Assembly (NCBI GenBank): GCA_910585005.1
Contig: CAJUCN010000021.1
Coordinates: 1 to 43,063, forward strand
DNA: 43,063 bases
Reading direction: 5' to 3'
Source of the DNA: an uncultured Lachnospiraceae bacterium
GTDB lineage: Bacteria > Bacillota > Clostridia > Lachnospirales > Lachnospiraceae
Part shown: piece after piece, positions 7,179-15,556 of the stretch
Position numbering within the stretch: position 1 is the stretch's first letter
How the letters are laid out: each line of letters starts with the position of its first letter
Notes under the pieces: generated by a model
Database searches by the model: none
Seen by the model: only the letters and a program-made list of their open reading frames with translations
What the model was told of the DNA's origin: nothing
Program-made: the position numbers and the translations under genes

Positions 7179-8570
7179 TTAGAAATACCCGTATTGCCTT
7201 CTTAACTGGATAGGCATTGGCATGCTGCCGCCTGCTGTAACGAAAGCTTCATACCTTTCTATACACCAATCCATACAAAATCCGGTACTGCCCCGCCGGA
7301 AACGGATATCCATTTCCATAATATCCATTGCACGCAAATTTTGTATTTCTTCATTCAGAAGAAGAATCATTCCTGCAAGATACTGGCTATAGCACAACCC
7401 ACTGCTACCCTCTTTGCCATAAACTGTTCCTGTAAGCACCGCATCGACCGACATTTGATGGTTGCCCTTTTGTAAAGGCACTTCTCCGCCGGCAAATAAA
7501 GCTTTAATATCGCTGACACTTTCCAAAAAAGCGCAGGCATACAATATACTTTCCGTCACAAGCTTTTCAAACTCACTTTTTAGCTGTACGGCTAAAAGTT
7601 CATTGGCTGCTGCCTGTGCCTGGCCTCGCAAAGTTTCATCTGATAACGCAAGCTTCAAATTATCTGCAAATCTCCACCGCAGCAAGCGTTCTGCTACCGC
7701 TGCCATATTCTCCAGATCAGATTGTTTTCCTTCTGCCAAATATTCCAATTGGCAGCAAAGGATAGATTCTTTAGGAAGCTCTTTATAATTTCCCATTTTT
7801 TCAAATAAGTAGGTTAAAAATAACGTTTCATCTCGCTTGTAATGACGGTCTGAAACAGAGACATTCTGGATGGAACGATGGGAAATAAGATTCCCTACAT
7901 CTATACTCACAGGACTTATCGCATTTGTTTGTGCCTGGGCTAAATACAGTGCATCACTTCCCTCAAGGGAATAAACCCAATCTGCCGGATTTGAAAGCGG
8001 CACCTCTTCCCACTCATTTTTTTCATTTAAAATAACCGGCAGCTCAATTTCATTGATCTGTTCCATAACACTACTCCAACCACTCATCGGATCACAAGCA
8101 TCTATGTTTGCAAACAGATCTTTATACGGTACAGCCAAAGCTTCTTTCCTGACTGCCCCTATATCTTCCACATAAGTAACCGCCTGGCTTCTCATGGATA
8201 ATCCCATCCCTGCTGCCGCAGTCTCAAAAGAGGTAATCTCAACCTCTCTGGTCTGAAGGCTCCCCCAAGGCCCGTTTTTTCTGCCAAGGATATGGTCTGT
8301 GTTCCTTTCTATATAAAAACGCAGACGTTCCTCCAAATTTTCTTCAGATGCCGTTTCTCCTAAATAAGAAGCATCTATGTAAAGCAAACCGTATTTTTCA
8401 AAAAGTTCCTTGTGAAACTCTGAAAGAACTGCATTCATACTGGTATCCGCTGCACATTCAAACCGGATCTTCTCCTCATTTCTAATGGCGCAAAAAGTTA
8501 AGAATAGGATAAATCCGGTCAGTGTCGATAATGAGAGCGCTAAGAACACTGTTAAATACCCTTTCATCAT
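7179..8570 (-). CDS. DUF5702 domain protein of the Tad locus
   Basis: This 463-residue protein begins with a short basic end and one hydrophobic helix (GYLTVFLALSLSTLTGFILFL, residues 4-24) and then a long extracytoplasmic region. I recognise the arrangement as DUF5702, a protein found in clostridial Tad loci in the position that TadG holds elsewhere. Its role is not established. It could be a pseudopilin-like tip or secretin-replacing component, since Gram-positive Tad systems lack an outer membrane pore. It overlaps the Flp pilin gene by 4 bases and precedes the Cys-module TadE gene, which places it firmly in pilus assembly. Confidence 0.75.
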   Translation of the reverse strand: MMKGYLTVFLALSLSTLTGFILFLTFCAIRNEEKIRFECAADTSMNAVLSEFHKELFEKYGLLYIDASYLGETASEENLEERLRFYIERNTDHILGRKNGPWGSLQTREVEITSFETAAAGMGLSMRSQAVTYVEDIGAVRKEALAVPYKDLFANIDACDPMSGWSSVMEQINEIELPVILNEKNEWEEVPLSNPADWVYSLEGSDALYLAQAQTNAISPVSIDVGNLISHRSIQNVSVSDRHYKRDETLFLTYLFEKMGNYKELPKESILCCQLEYLAEGKQSDLENMAAVAERLLRWRFADNLKLALSDETLRGQAQAAANELLAVQLKSEFEKLVTESILYACAFLESVSDIKALFAGGEVPLQKGNHQMSVDAVLTGTVYGKEGSSGLCYSQYLAGMILLLNEEIQNLRAMDIMEMDIRFRRGSTGFCMDWCIERYEAFVTAGGSMPMPIQLRRQYGYF

Positions 8571-8752
8571 GCCAGAATTGCAGAGCTATCTGCTGCAATC
8601 TTTTCAAAAATAATCTGCGCCAATTCCCGTATCTGCGTCTTAAATATCAAAACCAGCCCTATCAGGACTACAATGATCAAGATCATCTCTACCGTTCCCA
8701 TTCCCCTATTTTCTTTTTTCCACCATGATAAAATTTTAGATTTTCTTTTCAT
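8567..8752 (-). CDS. flp: Flp-type major pilin precursor
   Basis: This 61-residue protein is a type IVb pilin precursor. A basic leader (MKRKSKILSWWKKENRG) ends in Gly17, followed by MGTVE with Glu at mature position 5, and then a 20-residue hydrophobic helix (MILIIVVLIGLVLIF). The predicted mature pilin is about 44 residues, typical of Flp. The ATG at 8750-8752 was preferred over one seven codons upstream because AAGGAG lies 9 bases before it. Its stop overlaps the DUF5702 start in ATGA. The gene probably encodes the fibre subunit of the Tad pilus, used for adhesion. Confidence 0.85.
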   Translation of the reverse strand: MKRKSKILSWWKKENRGMGTVEMILIIVVLIGLVLIFKTQIRELAQIIFEKIAADSSAILA

Positions 8753-8808
8753 CCGTACAATCTCCTTTTTCATTTTCTCTTTTTAGTCCATTTACATTTG
8801 TGTGCCTA

Positions 8809-10041
8809 TTAAACAGTTCCAAATCCCAAATAGGCAGGCAAAAGTACCAACATCATAACTACTGCCAACATCATAATCATAGGAATCAGCAATTTGGTTC
8901 CGGCTTCTTCACCTGCTTTCCGGGCAAAATTCCTTCTATCCTCCTGGGCCGCTTCTGATTCCTGTGCCAAAAGTGATAAAAGCTGGCGATTTCCTTGTTT
9001 CAGATGCACTCCCAGCAAAAAACTGAGACGCCGGTATCTTGTTTCACCACATCGTTTTCCCCATTCTTGATAAGCCTGCTCTTCTGACATGCCATTTTCC
9101 AACTGCCAGCAAAGAGTTTCTATTTCCTGATGAAGATATTTTTTGCCCAGTGACATTTTTTGTGAGGCATAGTCATTTGCAATTCTGATAAAAGCTTTTT
9201 TTACCGTAAGTCCCGCTATTAAGTACAAACGCAGCATATTGACAAAGCCTGCATATTCGGCTAAAAGCTGTTTGTTTCTTTTTTGAATGCTCTTTTTATG
9301 ATCCCGGTCCACGCCCCATCTGACAAGAACCGCACCGGCCATGAACAGCAAAAACACAAAAACACTGTACTCACTTTTTTCTTCTTTCCATCGAATTTCC
9401 TTTCCATCCATACTTTGTGGAAGATCTACCGGTCCGCTGCTGCTATCTTTTTCTTCCCTGATCAATCTTTCTTCAAGCTGCTGGAAAAAAAGATCTTCTT
9501 CTGTCAGAATTTCCGGAAGCAAAAAGGCTCTCAGTTCATAATTGCCACTAATTTCCTGCTCCCTGTCCCTGATCAAAACTCTTAAGCTAACCCATTCACC
9601 TCCTTTTAAGATTTCCTCTCTCTTCACCCTCCCATTCGGTTCTATCCGTTTATCGTTTTCACTTTCCCAACTTAACCAAAATGGATAACCACTTACGGAT
9701 GTAATCAGATCTAAATCTGTTGTCACATGATTTAGATCCTGATTTCTGCCTTTGACCAGATCCGGCAAAGACGCCAAAAGCTCTTTCAACAATTTTTCCT
9801 TTTCTTCAAAGGTATACTGTCTTTCCCCAACCGACAGGGCAATTTCCCGGCGCCATTCTCCTGCTTGCGCTAACAGCCTAATTTTATAATCTCCTGCACC
9901 CCATTCATTTCTGATTACTTGTGCCCCTTCTGCCAATTTTGACTCCATTCGGCTGCACAAATGGAGGCTTAATGCAGACACTAACCCTATAGCGGTCAAC
10001 ATTCCTGTTAATACTGCTTTTTTATCCTTTTTCCCCACCAT
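8809..10041 (-). CDS. tadC: TadC-like inner membrane platform protein with a large N-terminal extension
   Basis: The 410-residue protein ends in a type II secretion F domain (about residues 240-410) with LRLYLIAGLTVKKAFIRI and a final membrane pair (KLLIPMIMMLAVVMMLVLLPAYLG), as in TadC. Before that, a first membrane helix near residues 10-28 and then about 180 residues likely lie outside the membrane, which is longer than textbook TadC. The ATG at 10039-10041 follows AAAGGGG and the TadB stop; a longer reading would run into tadB. Together with TadB it would form the membrane platform that CpaF drives. Confidence 0.78.
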   Translation of the reverse strand: MVGKKDKKAVLTGMLTAIGLVSALSLHLCSRMESKLAEGAQVIRNEWGAGDYKIRLLAQAGEWRREIALSVGERQYTFEEKEKLLKELLASLPDLVKGRNQDLNHVTTDLDLITSVSGYPFWLSWESENDKRIEPNGRVKREEILKGGEWVSLRVLIRDREQEISGNYELRAFLLPEILTEEDLFFQQLEERLIREEKDSSSGPVDLPQSMDGKEIRWKEEKSEYSVFVFLLFMAGAVLVRWGVDRDHKKSIQKRNKQLLAEYAGFVNMLRLYLIAGLTVKKAFIRIANDYASQKMSLGKKYLHQEIETLCWQLENGMSEEQAYQEWGKRCGETRYRRLSFLLGVHLKQGNRQLLSLLAQESEAAQEDRRNFARKAGEEAGTKLLIPMIMMLAVVMMLVLLPAYLGFGTV

Positions 10042-10049
10042 TTTCCCCT

Positions 10050-10823
10050 TTAGATCTCTGTCAGAATCATTTTTTGCGATAAAAGATAAGCTCCGATATA
10101 AACAGCTAAACACAGCGTCATAATTACAACCCCTCCTAAACAATGATACAAGCCATGAAAGTAGCCTGGTGATGTAATGCCGATATACAATATAAGCAAA
10201 AATGGCATTGCATTCATGATTTTCAGCTCTAATTTTCTTGCACTTAAAAGTACATCTATTTCCTTTTCTGTTTCCAATTTTTTAATGATAATTTCAGCAG
10301 TCTTTTCCATGACTGCCGCCATATTTCCACTGCTTTTACTGGAAATTTCATAAATAGATGCAAACTCCTGTATTTCAGTGATACCCGTTTGCTGTCCTAT
10401 CTGATGCCAAAGTACAGAAAAATCGATATTGTTTTTTCTTCCTGCCTGAAGAATCATAAGCGCTTTACAGACCACACTCTCAGGTCCATACAAATTTTTC
10501 ATATCCTGATAGCTGGAGAGAAATGCATTTTCTGCAGAGTATCCTGCCTTTTGCCCTGTGGATACCAACAACATCAATTCTTTAAACTGCTCTTTTGCAT
10601 CCCCCCTCTTTTTTACCAAGAGGGTTTCTTTTTCCATTTGGCAATACAGGACTCCCACCGGACAAAGCAAGATAAAGGCCCACCACTCCCGGTAAAAAAA
10701 GTAGTTTATGATTCCCAATACAGCAATACTTTTTATGACCAGCACACCTTTTTCCCAGGAGGTTACAAAAATCAATTTATTTGGGTCATGCATAAAATGA
10801 TGATATTTTTTCTTTTTCAACAC
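10050..10823 (-). CDS. tadB: TadB-like inner membrane platform protein
   Basis: The 257-residue protein contains a type II secretion F domain (about 65-200) with two membrane helices at residues 32-60 and a C-terminal pair near 205-250. Characteristic segments are LVSTGQKAGYSAENAFL and SSGNMAAVMEKTAEIIIKK. It would pair with TadC in the Tad platform. The reading starts with GTG at 10821-10823, five bases after AAGG and inside the 3' end of cpaF, a 38-base overlap; an ATG ten codons later is the alternative but has no visible ribosome site. It precedes tadC by 8 bases. Confidence 0.82.
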   Translation of the reverse strand: MLKKKKYHHFMHDPNKLIFVTSWEKGVLVIKSIAVLGIINYFFYREWWAFILLCPVGVLYCQMEKETLLVKKRGDAKEQFKELMLLVSTGQKAGYSAENAFLSSYQDMKNLYGPESVVCKALMILQAGRKNNIDFSVLWHQIGQQTGITEIQEFASIYEISSKSSGNMAAVMEKTAEIIIKKLETEKEIDVLLSARKLELKIMNAMPFLLILYIGITSPGYFHGLYHCLGGVVIMTLCLAVYIGAYLLSQKMILTEI

Positions 10824-11982
10824 GCCTTAAATCCCCTTGGATCCTCCCTTCTATATTTTTTCCTTTTTGCTCAAACCGGAAAATTGTTTGTATTCTCACT
10901 TCCCCCTCCACAAATCCAATTGGCTGTGCAATTTCCAAAACACGCCTGCTGCCGTCTTTTAGCCTTCCAAGATGGATCATATAATCAAATCCTGATGCAA
11001 TCTGCTTACGAATTGCCGATATTGGGATTTCCATACCCATAAGAACCATTGTCTCAAGCCTGCTTACCACATCTCTAACGCTATTTGCATGTACAGTGGT
11101 CATAGCGCTATGACCCACATTGATGCTTTGCAGCATATCTACTGCCTCCTGCCCCCGGACTTCGCCAACAATCAGTCTGTCAGGCCGCATACGAAGGGAC
11201 GTTCTGATCAAATCCCTGATCGTGATCTCACGGCATCCTTCCACATTGGCATTTCTCGTCTCCATACTGACAAGATTTACAATACTATTGAGCTGAAGCT
11301 CTGCACTGTCTTCAATGGTGATCACGCGCTCATCTTTCGGAATATACTGTGACAAAACATTTAAAAAGGTTGTCTTTCCGGAACCGGTTCCCCCCGACAC
11401 CAATAGATTGCATCCCTCCTCCACCCTTTCTTTTAGCCATCTTCTACACTCCTCTGTCAGGGAACCTGACAAGATAAGCTGCTCCATAGTGATAGGCTTT
11501 GGCGGGAAACGCCGGATTGTAAGGATCGGCCCGTTTAATGCAATTGGTTCAAGTACCACATTTACTCTAGCCCCGTCACTTAACCTGGCGTCCACAATAG
11601 GAGAAGCCTCATTTACCACCCTGTTACATTCGGAGGTAATCTGCCTGATAATATGCGTTAATTTTTCTTTGGATCCAAACTGTATATCCAGTTTTTTAAG
11701 CTTGCCTTCTTTTTCCACAAAAACCCCGTTTGTCCCATTGACCATGATTTCCGTGATTTCCGGATCTTCTATAAGCTTTTGTAAAATTCCAAGCTGTCTT
11801 ACAGACTGAAAGATCTCTTTCCGAAGCTGTTCACGAACACTGACATCCAAATATTGTCGTTTACTTTCGGCCTGGATTTGTTCATCGATTAGTTCCCTGA
11901 CCTCCTCTTCTGATAAATGTCTGGAAAGGTCAATTTTTTCAATGATCATCTCCTGTAATGTTTTCTCTTTATCTTTTTCCAT
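10786..11982 (-). CDS. cpaF: CpaF/TadA family secretion ATPase
   Basis: The 398-residue hexameric ATPase powers Flp pilus assembly at the cytoplasmic face. The Walker A motif GGTGSGKTT is at 197-205, the Walker B region RLIVGEVR at 269-276, and the His box HSAMTTVHAN at 291-300. The N-terminal domain (about 50-190), including PEITEIMVNG and DARLSDGARVN, is typical of TadA. The length is normal. The ATG follows AAAGGGAAAG and overlaps the TadZ end by 14 bases. Its position before TadB and TadC matches tad operons generally. No PilT-like retraction ATPase is present. Confidence 0.95.
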   Translation of the reverse strand: MEKDKEKTLQEMIIEKIDLSRHLSEEEVRELIDEQIQAESKRQYLDVSVREQLRKEIFQSVRQLGILQKLIEDPEITEIMVNGTNGVFVEKEGKLKKLDIQFGSKEKLTHIIRQITSECNRVVNEASPIVDARLSDGARVNVVLEPIALNGPILTIRRFPPKPITMEQLILSGSLTEECRRWLKERVEEGCNLLVSGGTGSGKTTFLNVLSQYIPKDERVITIEDSAELQLNSIVNLVSMETRNANVEGCREITIRDLIRTSLRMRPDRLIVGEVRGQEAVDMLQSINVGHSAMTTVHANSVRDVVSRLETMVLMGMEIPISAIRKQIASGFDYMIHLGRLKDGSRRVLEIAQPIGFVEGEVRIQTIFRFEQKGKNIEGRIQGDLRRVEKEKISSFYA

Positions 11983-13003
11983 CTTTCCCTTTATCCTCTC
12001 TTTCCAGGAGGTCCGGAAAAACCTGTTTTCTGATATACGCTGCTAATTCTCCATAGGTCAATTCCTCAAAATGAGCCGGAAGTTCTTTAAAAACAGGAAG
12101 CTTCCATTTGGTAGTCCTTACATTAATGTCTCCATAATTCATGTATTCAAGGGCCTTTTCGTATTGGTCAATCTTTGCCATAGCGATTCCATCGTCTCTG
12201 GATATCGTATAAATATGTTCACAACATCTTAAGATATCCCATAAGTCCAGCACCATATCAGACAGATCCAGGATTAAAAACTCATATTCACTGGTCTTTT
12301 CAAGTTCCTGAAATAAATCGACCCATTGGTTTCCCCGTATCCCCGCTAAATTTTGATAAATTTCTACCGGAGGAACAAAATCTAACCCATTTACAGTCTC
12401 CACCATACTTTCTAACCGATAGGCAAGCTTTTCCCTGGCGCACTCAAAATAGTACATCAGGTCTGAAATGTCATTTTCAAAACGCTTGTTTAGTATTTTT
12501 GAAAATCCTGAATAGGCTTCAAAATTCAGATAAAGCGTCTTATACTTTTTGGCAAGCATTTGTCCCAAGGTCAAGGAAAAGGTCGTCTGCAGACATCTTC
12601 CAATAGGCGTATAAATCCCAATAATATGCATTTGTTTTAATCCCGTCCTTAAAGCAAGAGGAACTATGTCTGACCTGTCTGTATAATATTCCATGATTTC
12701 GTGAAGGATATTTTCACTTGATTGATATTTATTGATATGATGCAAGGCTTTATTAAGATTTTTACCGCTTTCGCTTAAAATGATAATATGTGGAATTTGA
12801 AGGGTTTCCACGTCCTTTTTATACACACTTTCTGAAACGAGAAGACATTCAATATCTTTGATTTTCGTACAGGAATAAAACCTGTCTTCGTTAGTAAAGA
12901 CATAAATCTCAAAGGGTAAATTCATCTTTTCCCCTATAAAATCCATTAACCGATATGCATAACTCTCCTCACCGTCAAAAATTGCAAGGATTTTTTTATT
13001 CAA
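11969..13003 (-). CDS. tadZ: TadZ/CpaE-like ParA-family pilus localisation protein
   Basis: The 344-residue protein has a receiver-like N-terminal region (about 1-110) and a ParA/MinD-like domain from about 125. The nucleotide loop is altered: GIYTPIGRCLQTTF near 129-142 replaces the usual deviant Walker A and lacks its lysines, which is common in clostridial TadZ. LILDLSDM near 245-252 matches the Walker B strand. TadZ marks the site for pilus assembly. Translation probably begins at TTG (13001-13003), since AAAGGGGG lies six bases upstream. It is the first gene of the Tad operon. Confidence 0.82.
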   Translation of the reverse strand: MNKKILAIFDGEESYAYRLMDFIGEKMNLPFEIYVFTNEDRFYSCTKIKDIECLLVSESVYKKDVETLQIPHIIILSESGKNLNKALHHINKYQSSENILHEIMEYYTDRSDIVPLALRTGLKQMHIIGIYTPIGRCLQTTFSLTLGQMLAKKYKTLYLNFEAYSGFSKILNKRFENDISDLMYYFECAREKLAYRLESMVETVNGLDFVPPVEIYQNLAGIRGNQWVDLFQELEKTSEYEFLILDLSDMVLDLWDILRCCEHIYTISRDDGIAMAKIDQYEKALEYMNYGDINVRTTKWKLPVFKELPAHFEELTYGELAAYIRKQVFPDLLEREDKGKDGKR

Positions 13004-13049
13004 TATTAACCCCCTTTACTTTATAAATAGCTGTTGTCAAAGTACCATT

Positions 13050-13065
13050 AAAATCAAATGATTTT
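13050..13065. repeat. Inverted repeat AAAATCA-AA-TGATTTT in the Tad leader
   Basis: Perfect 7-bp arms flank two bases. It lies about 45 bases upstream of the tadZ start codon, inside the transcribed leader predicted from the promoter at 13169-13197. Confidence 0.5.
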
Positions 13066-13096
13066 CGGAAAGAAACCTTCCACTTGAACTTAGATC

Positions 13097-13121
13097 CGGT
13101 ACAACAGAATGTAATGTACCG
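13097..13121. repeat. Inverted repeat CGGTACA-N11-TGTACCG in the Tad leader
   Basis: Perfect 7-bp arms are separated by 11 bases, the size of a dimeric regulator site or a weak RNA hairpin. It is in the middle of the tadZ leader. Confidence 0.55.
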
Positions 13122-13143
13122 TATGAAATCAAGATAATAACAA

Positions 13144-13155
13144 AAGAACGTTCTT
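13144..13155. repeat. 12-bp palindrome AAGAACGTTCTT just after the Tad promoter start
   Basis: This perfect 12-bp palindrome falls at roughly +7 to +18 from the predicted transcription start of the Tad operon, a usual place for a repressor. It is not a LexA box, because the half-sites GAAC and GTTC abut. Confidence 0.55.
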
Positions 13156-13168
13156 AATTGTGAATTTG

Positions 13169-13197
13169 ATTATATAGGATGATGAATAACTTGTCCA
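13169..13197 (-). promoter_or_regulatory. Promoter of the Tad pilus operon
   Basis: On the minus strand TGGACA (13192-13197), a 17-bp spacer and TATAAT (13169-13174) form a near-consensus sigma-A promoter. The predicted start is near 13162, giving a leader of about 160 nt that contains three inverted repeats. Confidence 0.75.
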
Positions 13198-13233
13198 GTA
13201 AATTTTTTAAATATTTTTAATTTTAGTAACTTT

Positions 13234-13506
13234 CTACAAAATCATATAAAAATTTATCCCAAAAAGCATTGCAACCCCTGGAAATCCAAGGATCGCGGAT
13301 GTCAAAAAGGTCGCCAGGTTATACCCAATATCCATATCAGGCATAAACCGGGCAAGAAAAAGATTTAAAAAATAGATCATCAGCATTCCCGATATTCCCC
13401 GTAAAATAAAATTTAAGAGCAGTTCTGCACGGCTGCGTAGTATGCCAATTAAAAGCACAGCGCCCAATATGCCCACAATCAAAAATATACCTGTATATGT
13501 ATCCAT
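13234..13506 (-). CDS. BofA family membrane protein
   Basis: This 90-residue protein has three hydrophobic segments (about residues 5-22, 32-55, 65-90) and the BofA pattern LLNFILRGISG with an ending of SAILGFPGVAMLFGINFY. In Bacillus subtilis, BofA inhibits processing of pro-sigma-K during sporulation; in Lachnospiraceae the protein often occurs without a clear sporulation link, so the role here is open. The ATG at 13504-13506 was chosen because AAAGGGG lies 7 bases upstream; the next ATG upstream is only one base from it. It lies upstream of the Tad promoter on the same strand and is divergent from the YaaL gene. Confidence 0.8.
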   Translation of the reverse strand: MDTYTGIFLIVGILGAVLLIGILRSRAELLLNFILRGISGMLMIYFLNLFLARFMPDMDIGYNLATFLTSAILGFPGVAMLFGINFYMIL

Positions 13507-13685
13507 TTCCATTCCCCTTTCCCAATTCAATATATGATGCAAATTCCCTGTCTATGAAGGAATAAACGGAAATTTTTTGTTTATACTCATAACAAACAGG
13601 TAATTATTGGATAATGCCCGAATAAGATATAAAGAAAGAAAAAACGTATCTTATATGTAGGTCTATGAAAGGAAAAAGGAATATT

Positions 13686-13988
13686 ATGAAGATGTATTTC
13701 AGCCAAAGCTCCAGAGTAAACCGTACGCTATCCGAAAAAGAAATCGAACGCAACGCATTATTATCCGACCTTGAAAAAACAAAAAAGGCATTGGAAGTAG
13801 CCTATGCCGGATTTGATAACGTAACGGAACCGGACTTGATTGACTGTTATATTTACGAAGTAAATTCCGTCTATAAACGTTATAAATTTTTAATGGAACA
13901 GGCAGCAAGGATTGCCCTGCTGCCCGAAGAAGATTCAGAACCTGCCGAATTAAGCACGGAAACCCCGGCTGCTTCCCTGATCGGCTAA
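13686..13988 (+). CDS. DUF2508/YaaL family protein
   Basis: This 100-residue soluble protein matches the small YaaL (DUF2508) family: a helical body with LLSDLEKTKKALEVAYAGFDNVTEPDLIDCYIYEVNS and RYKFLMEQA in separate helices. Its function is unknown. In many Firmicutes yaaL lies next to bofA downstream of recR; here it keeps the neighbour but points the other way. The start was set at the ATG with AAAAAGG six bases upstream. Its last 39 bases overlap the 3' end of fliS on the opposite strand, which is unusual. A longer reading from base 13665 is possible but less supported. Confidence 0.72.
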   Translation: MKMYFSQSSRVNRTLSEKEIERNALLSDLEKTKKALEVAYAGFDNVTEPDLIDCYIYEVNSVYKRYKFLMEQAARIALLPEEDSEPAELSTETPAASLIG

Positions 13989-14426
13989 GCTTACATTTAA
14001 GTTGCCTTTACCATAAGTAAGTCCGGCATATACCGCCTGTGTATTTTCCATAATTGGCGCTGACGTATCCTGGCTGCTGACTGTCTCATATGCATCGTGA
14101 AGCTTTCTCATAACTGTCCTCACATGGGAAAGCTCTTCTTTGCTGTTATGGATCTCAGCCCGTGTCAACTCCCTGTCTGCATAGAGATATAGCTGTAATA
14201 AGCGGAACGCTATCTCATATTCGTAATGCAAAGATGCCATCAGCTCCCTAAGACATGCCCTCCCCTTTCTGATCCCATCCCTAAATTCCGCTCTATCATT
14301 CTTTTCATGGGCGCTTTGCGCCTCATCCAAGTATGTCAAAAGCATTTCATATAAAATAACAACCAACTGGGATTTATTTGCCCGGGTGATCTTCAGTGTA
14401 AACTGCTGTTTCATTTCTTTCGTCAT
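13950..14426 (-). CDS. fliS: FliS-like flagellin export chaperone
   Basis: The 158-residue helical protein matches FliS: a leading segment with SQLVVILYEMLLTYLDEAQSA (in two parts), RKGRACLRELMASLHYEYEIAFRLLQLYLYADRELTRAEI in successive helices, and DAYETVS near 115. FliS binds the disordered flagellin C-terminus in the cytoplasm and stops early polymerisation. The usual FliS is about 125-130 residues, so the last 40 residues are an extension with no clear motif. The extension is the part that overlaps yaaL. It starts 20 bases after the flagellin gene, with AAAGGATG before the ATG. Confidence 0.8.
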   Translation of the reverse strand: MTKEMKQQFTLKITRANKSQLVVILYEMLLTYLDEAQSAHEKNDRAEFRDGIRKGRACLRELMASLHYEYEIAFRLLQLYLYADRELTRAEIHNSKEELSHVRTVMRKLHDAYETVSSQDTSAPIMENTQAVYAGLTYGKGNLNVSLADQGSSRGFRA

Positions 14427-14446
14427 TTGGCATCATCCTTTCCAAA

Positions 14447-15556
14447 TTACTGAAGCAACTGCAATACCTGGGAAGGCCTTTCATTGGCCTGTGCCAGCAT
14501 GGAAGTGCTTGCCTGGGATAATACCTGTAAAGTAGTATACTGAGTCATCTCTTCAGCCATATCCAGATCCATGATCCGGGAATAAGCTGCCGTCATATTT
14601 TCATTGGTAATATCCAGGCTGTTGATCGTATGTTCCAGGCGGTTCTGGTATGCACCAAGACCGCTCCTTGCCGCAGAGACGTACTTGATTGCATCATTCA
14701 TCTTTCCCAGGCCTTCCGTTGCACTTTCCTCTGTTCCCAAATCAACATCCGTTATCCCGATCAAGTCAAGCGTAATGGCAGGAATACGGATCGCAAGCTG
14801 CTGCCCTTCATTTGCACCAATCTGGGTATCCATGGCGCCAAAACCTACCAGATTGACTTTCACATCGGTAAAGTTGACCACTTGTGATACATTCAGCTTC
14901 ATCTCAAAATCATCACTTCCGGTAATCGTCACAATATTTCCATTAATTTTTGAAATTTCAGCGTCTTCAGGGAACCCATCCCCTCCTGTAAATGAAGCCT
15001 TTGTCGTATCCGGGTCAATTGTTCCATCGCCCTTATATACAACGCTCAAACTGTCAATCGTGTATTCTCCGCTGCTTACTTTGTCCCCATAATAAGCGAC
15101 CTTCATATTCACATTATTCGTATACCCTTTCAAGTCAAAGGTACCGTCCAAAAGCGTCTGCCCATTAAACTCTGTGTCCGCAACCACTCTTTCAATCTCT
15201 TCCTTAAGCTGGTCTACCTCCTCCTGGATCAACTCTCTGTCATCATCGGTGATTGTCCCCGTACTCGCCTTTACAGCCAATTCATTGATTCTCTGCAACA
15301 TATCATGGATTTCTGCCATAGCGCCGTCAGCAATCTCTACAACAGAGATCCCATCCCCTGCATTCTGGGTAGCCATCGTGATTCCTTCAATCTGGGCATT
15401 CATACGCTTTGCCATGGCAAGACCCGAAGGATTATCCTTTGCATTCACGATCTTAAGACCTGCAGACAGTCTTTCAAGTGACTGTTGCAGCCGTTTGTCG
15501 TTTTTTTGTAAAGAGTTATTGGCAATCACTGCCGATGCATTAAAATTAATTTTCAT
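14447..15556 (-). CDS. fliC: Flagellin
   Basis: The 369-residue protein has the conserved flagellin ends. The N-terminal D0/D1 region contains LQQSLERLSAGLKI, DNPSGLAMAKRM and QNAGDGISVVEIADGA. The C-terminal D1/D0 region contains LGAYQNRLEHTINSL, NMTAAYSRIMDLDMAEE and a final VLQLLQ. Only about 130 central residues are variable, so this is a rather short flagellin. It is exported through the flagellar type III apparatus, which is encoded elsewhere. The ATG overlaps the 3' end of the DUF6240 gene by 11 bases and follows AGGAAG. A second sigma-28-like site lies inside DUF6240 at 15594-15621. FliS follows. Confidence 0.97.
   Translation of the reverse strand: MKINFNASAVIANNSLQKNDKRLQQSLERLSAGLKIVNAKDNPSGLAMAKRMNAQIEGITMATQNAGDGISVVEIADGAMAEIHDMLQRINELAVKASTGTITDDDRELIQEEVDQLKEEIERVVADTEFNGQTLLDGTFDLKGYTNNVNMKVAYYGDKVSSGEYTIDSLSVVYKGDGTIDPDTTKASFTGGDGFPEDAEISKINGNIVTITGSDDFEMKLNVSQVVNFTDVKVNLVGFGAMDTQIGANEGQQLAIRIPAITLDLIGITDVDLGTEESATEGLGKMNDAIKYVSAARSGLGAYQNRLEHTINSLDITNENMTAAYSRIMDLDMAEEMTQYTTLQVLSQASTSMLAQANERPSQVLQLLQ

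Noticed and set aside
13144..13155. LexA (SOS) box upstream of the Tad operon
   Set aside because: The half-sites GAAC and GTTC abut, whereas Firmicute LexA boxes need four bases between them.
14604..15092. Plus-strand reading frame across flagellin
   Set aside because: It is antisense to a clear flagellin gene, has low-complexity Ser/Pro-rich sequence and no ribosome site.
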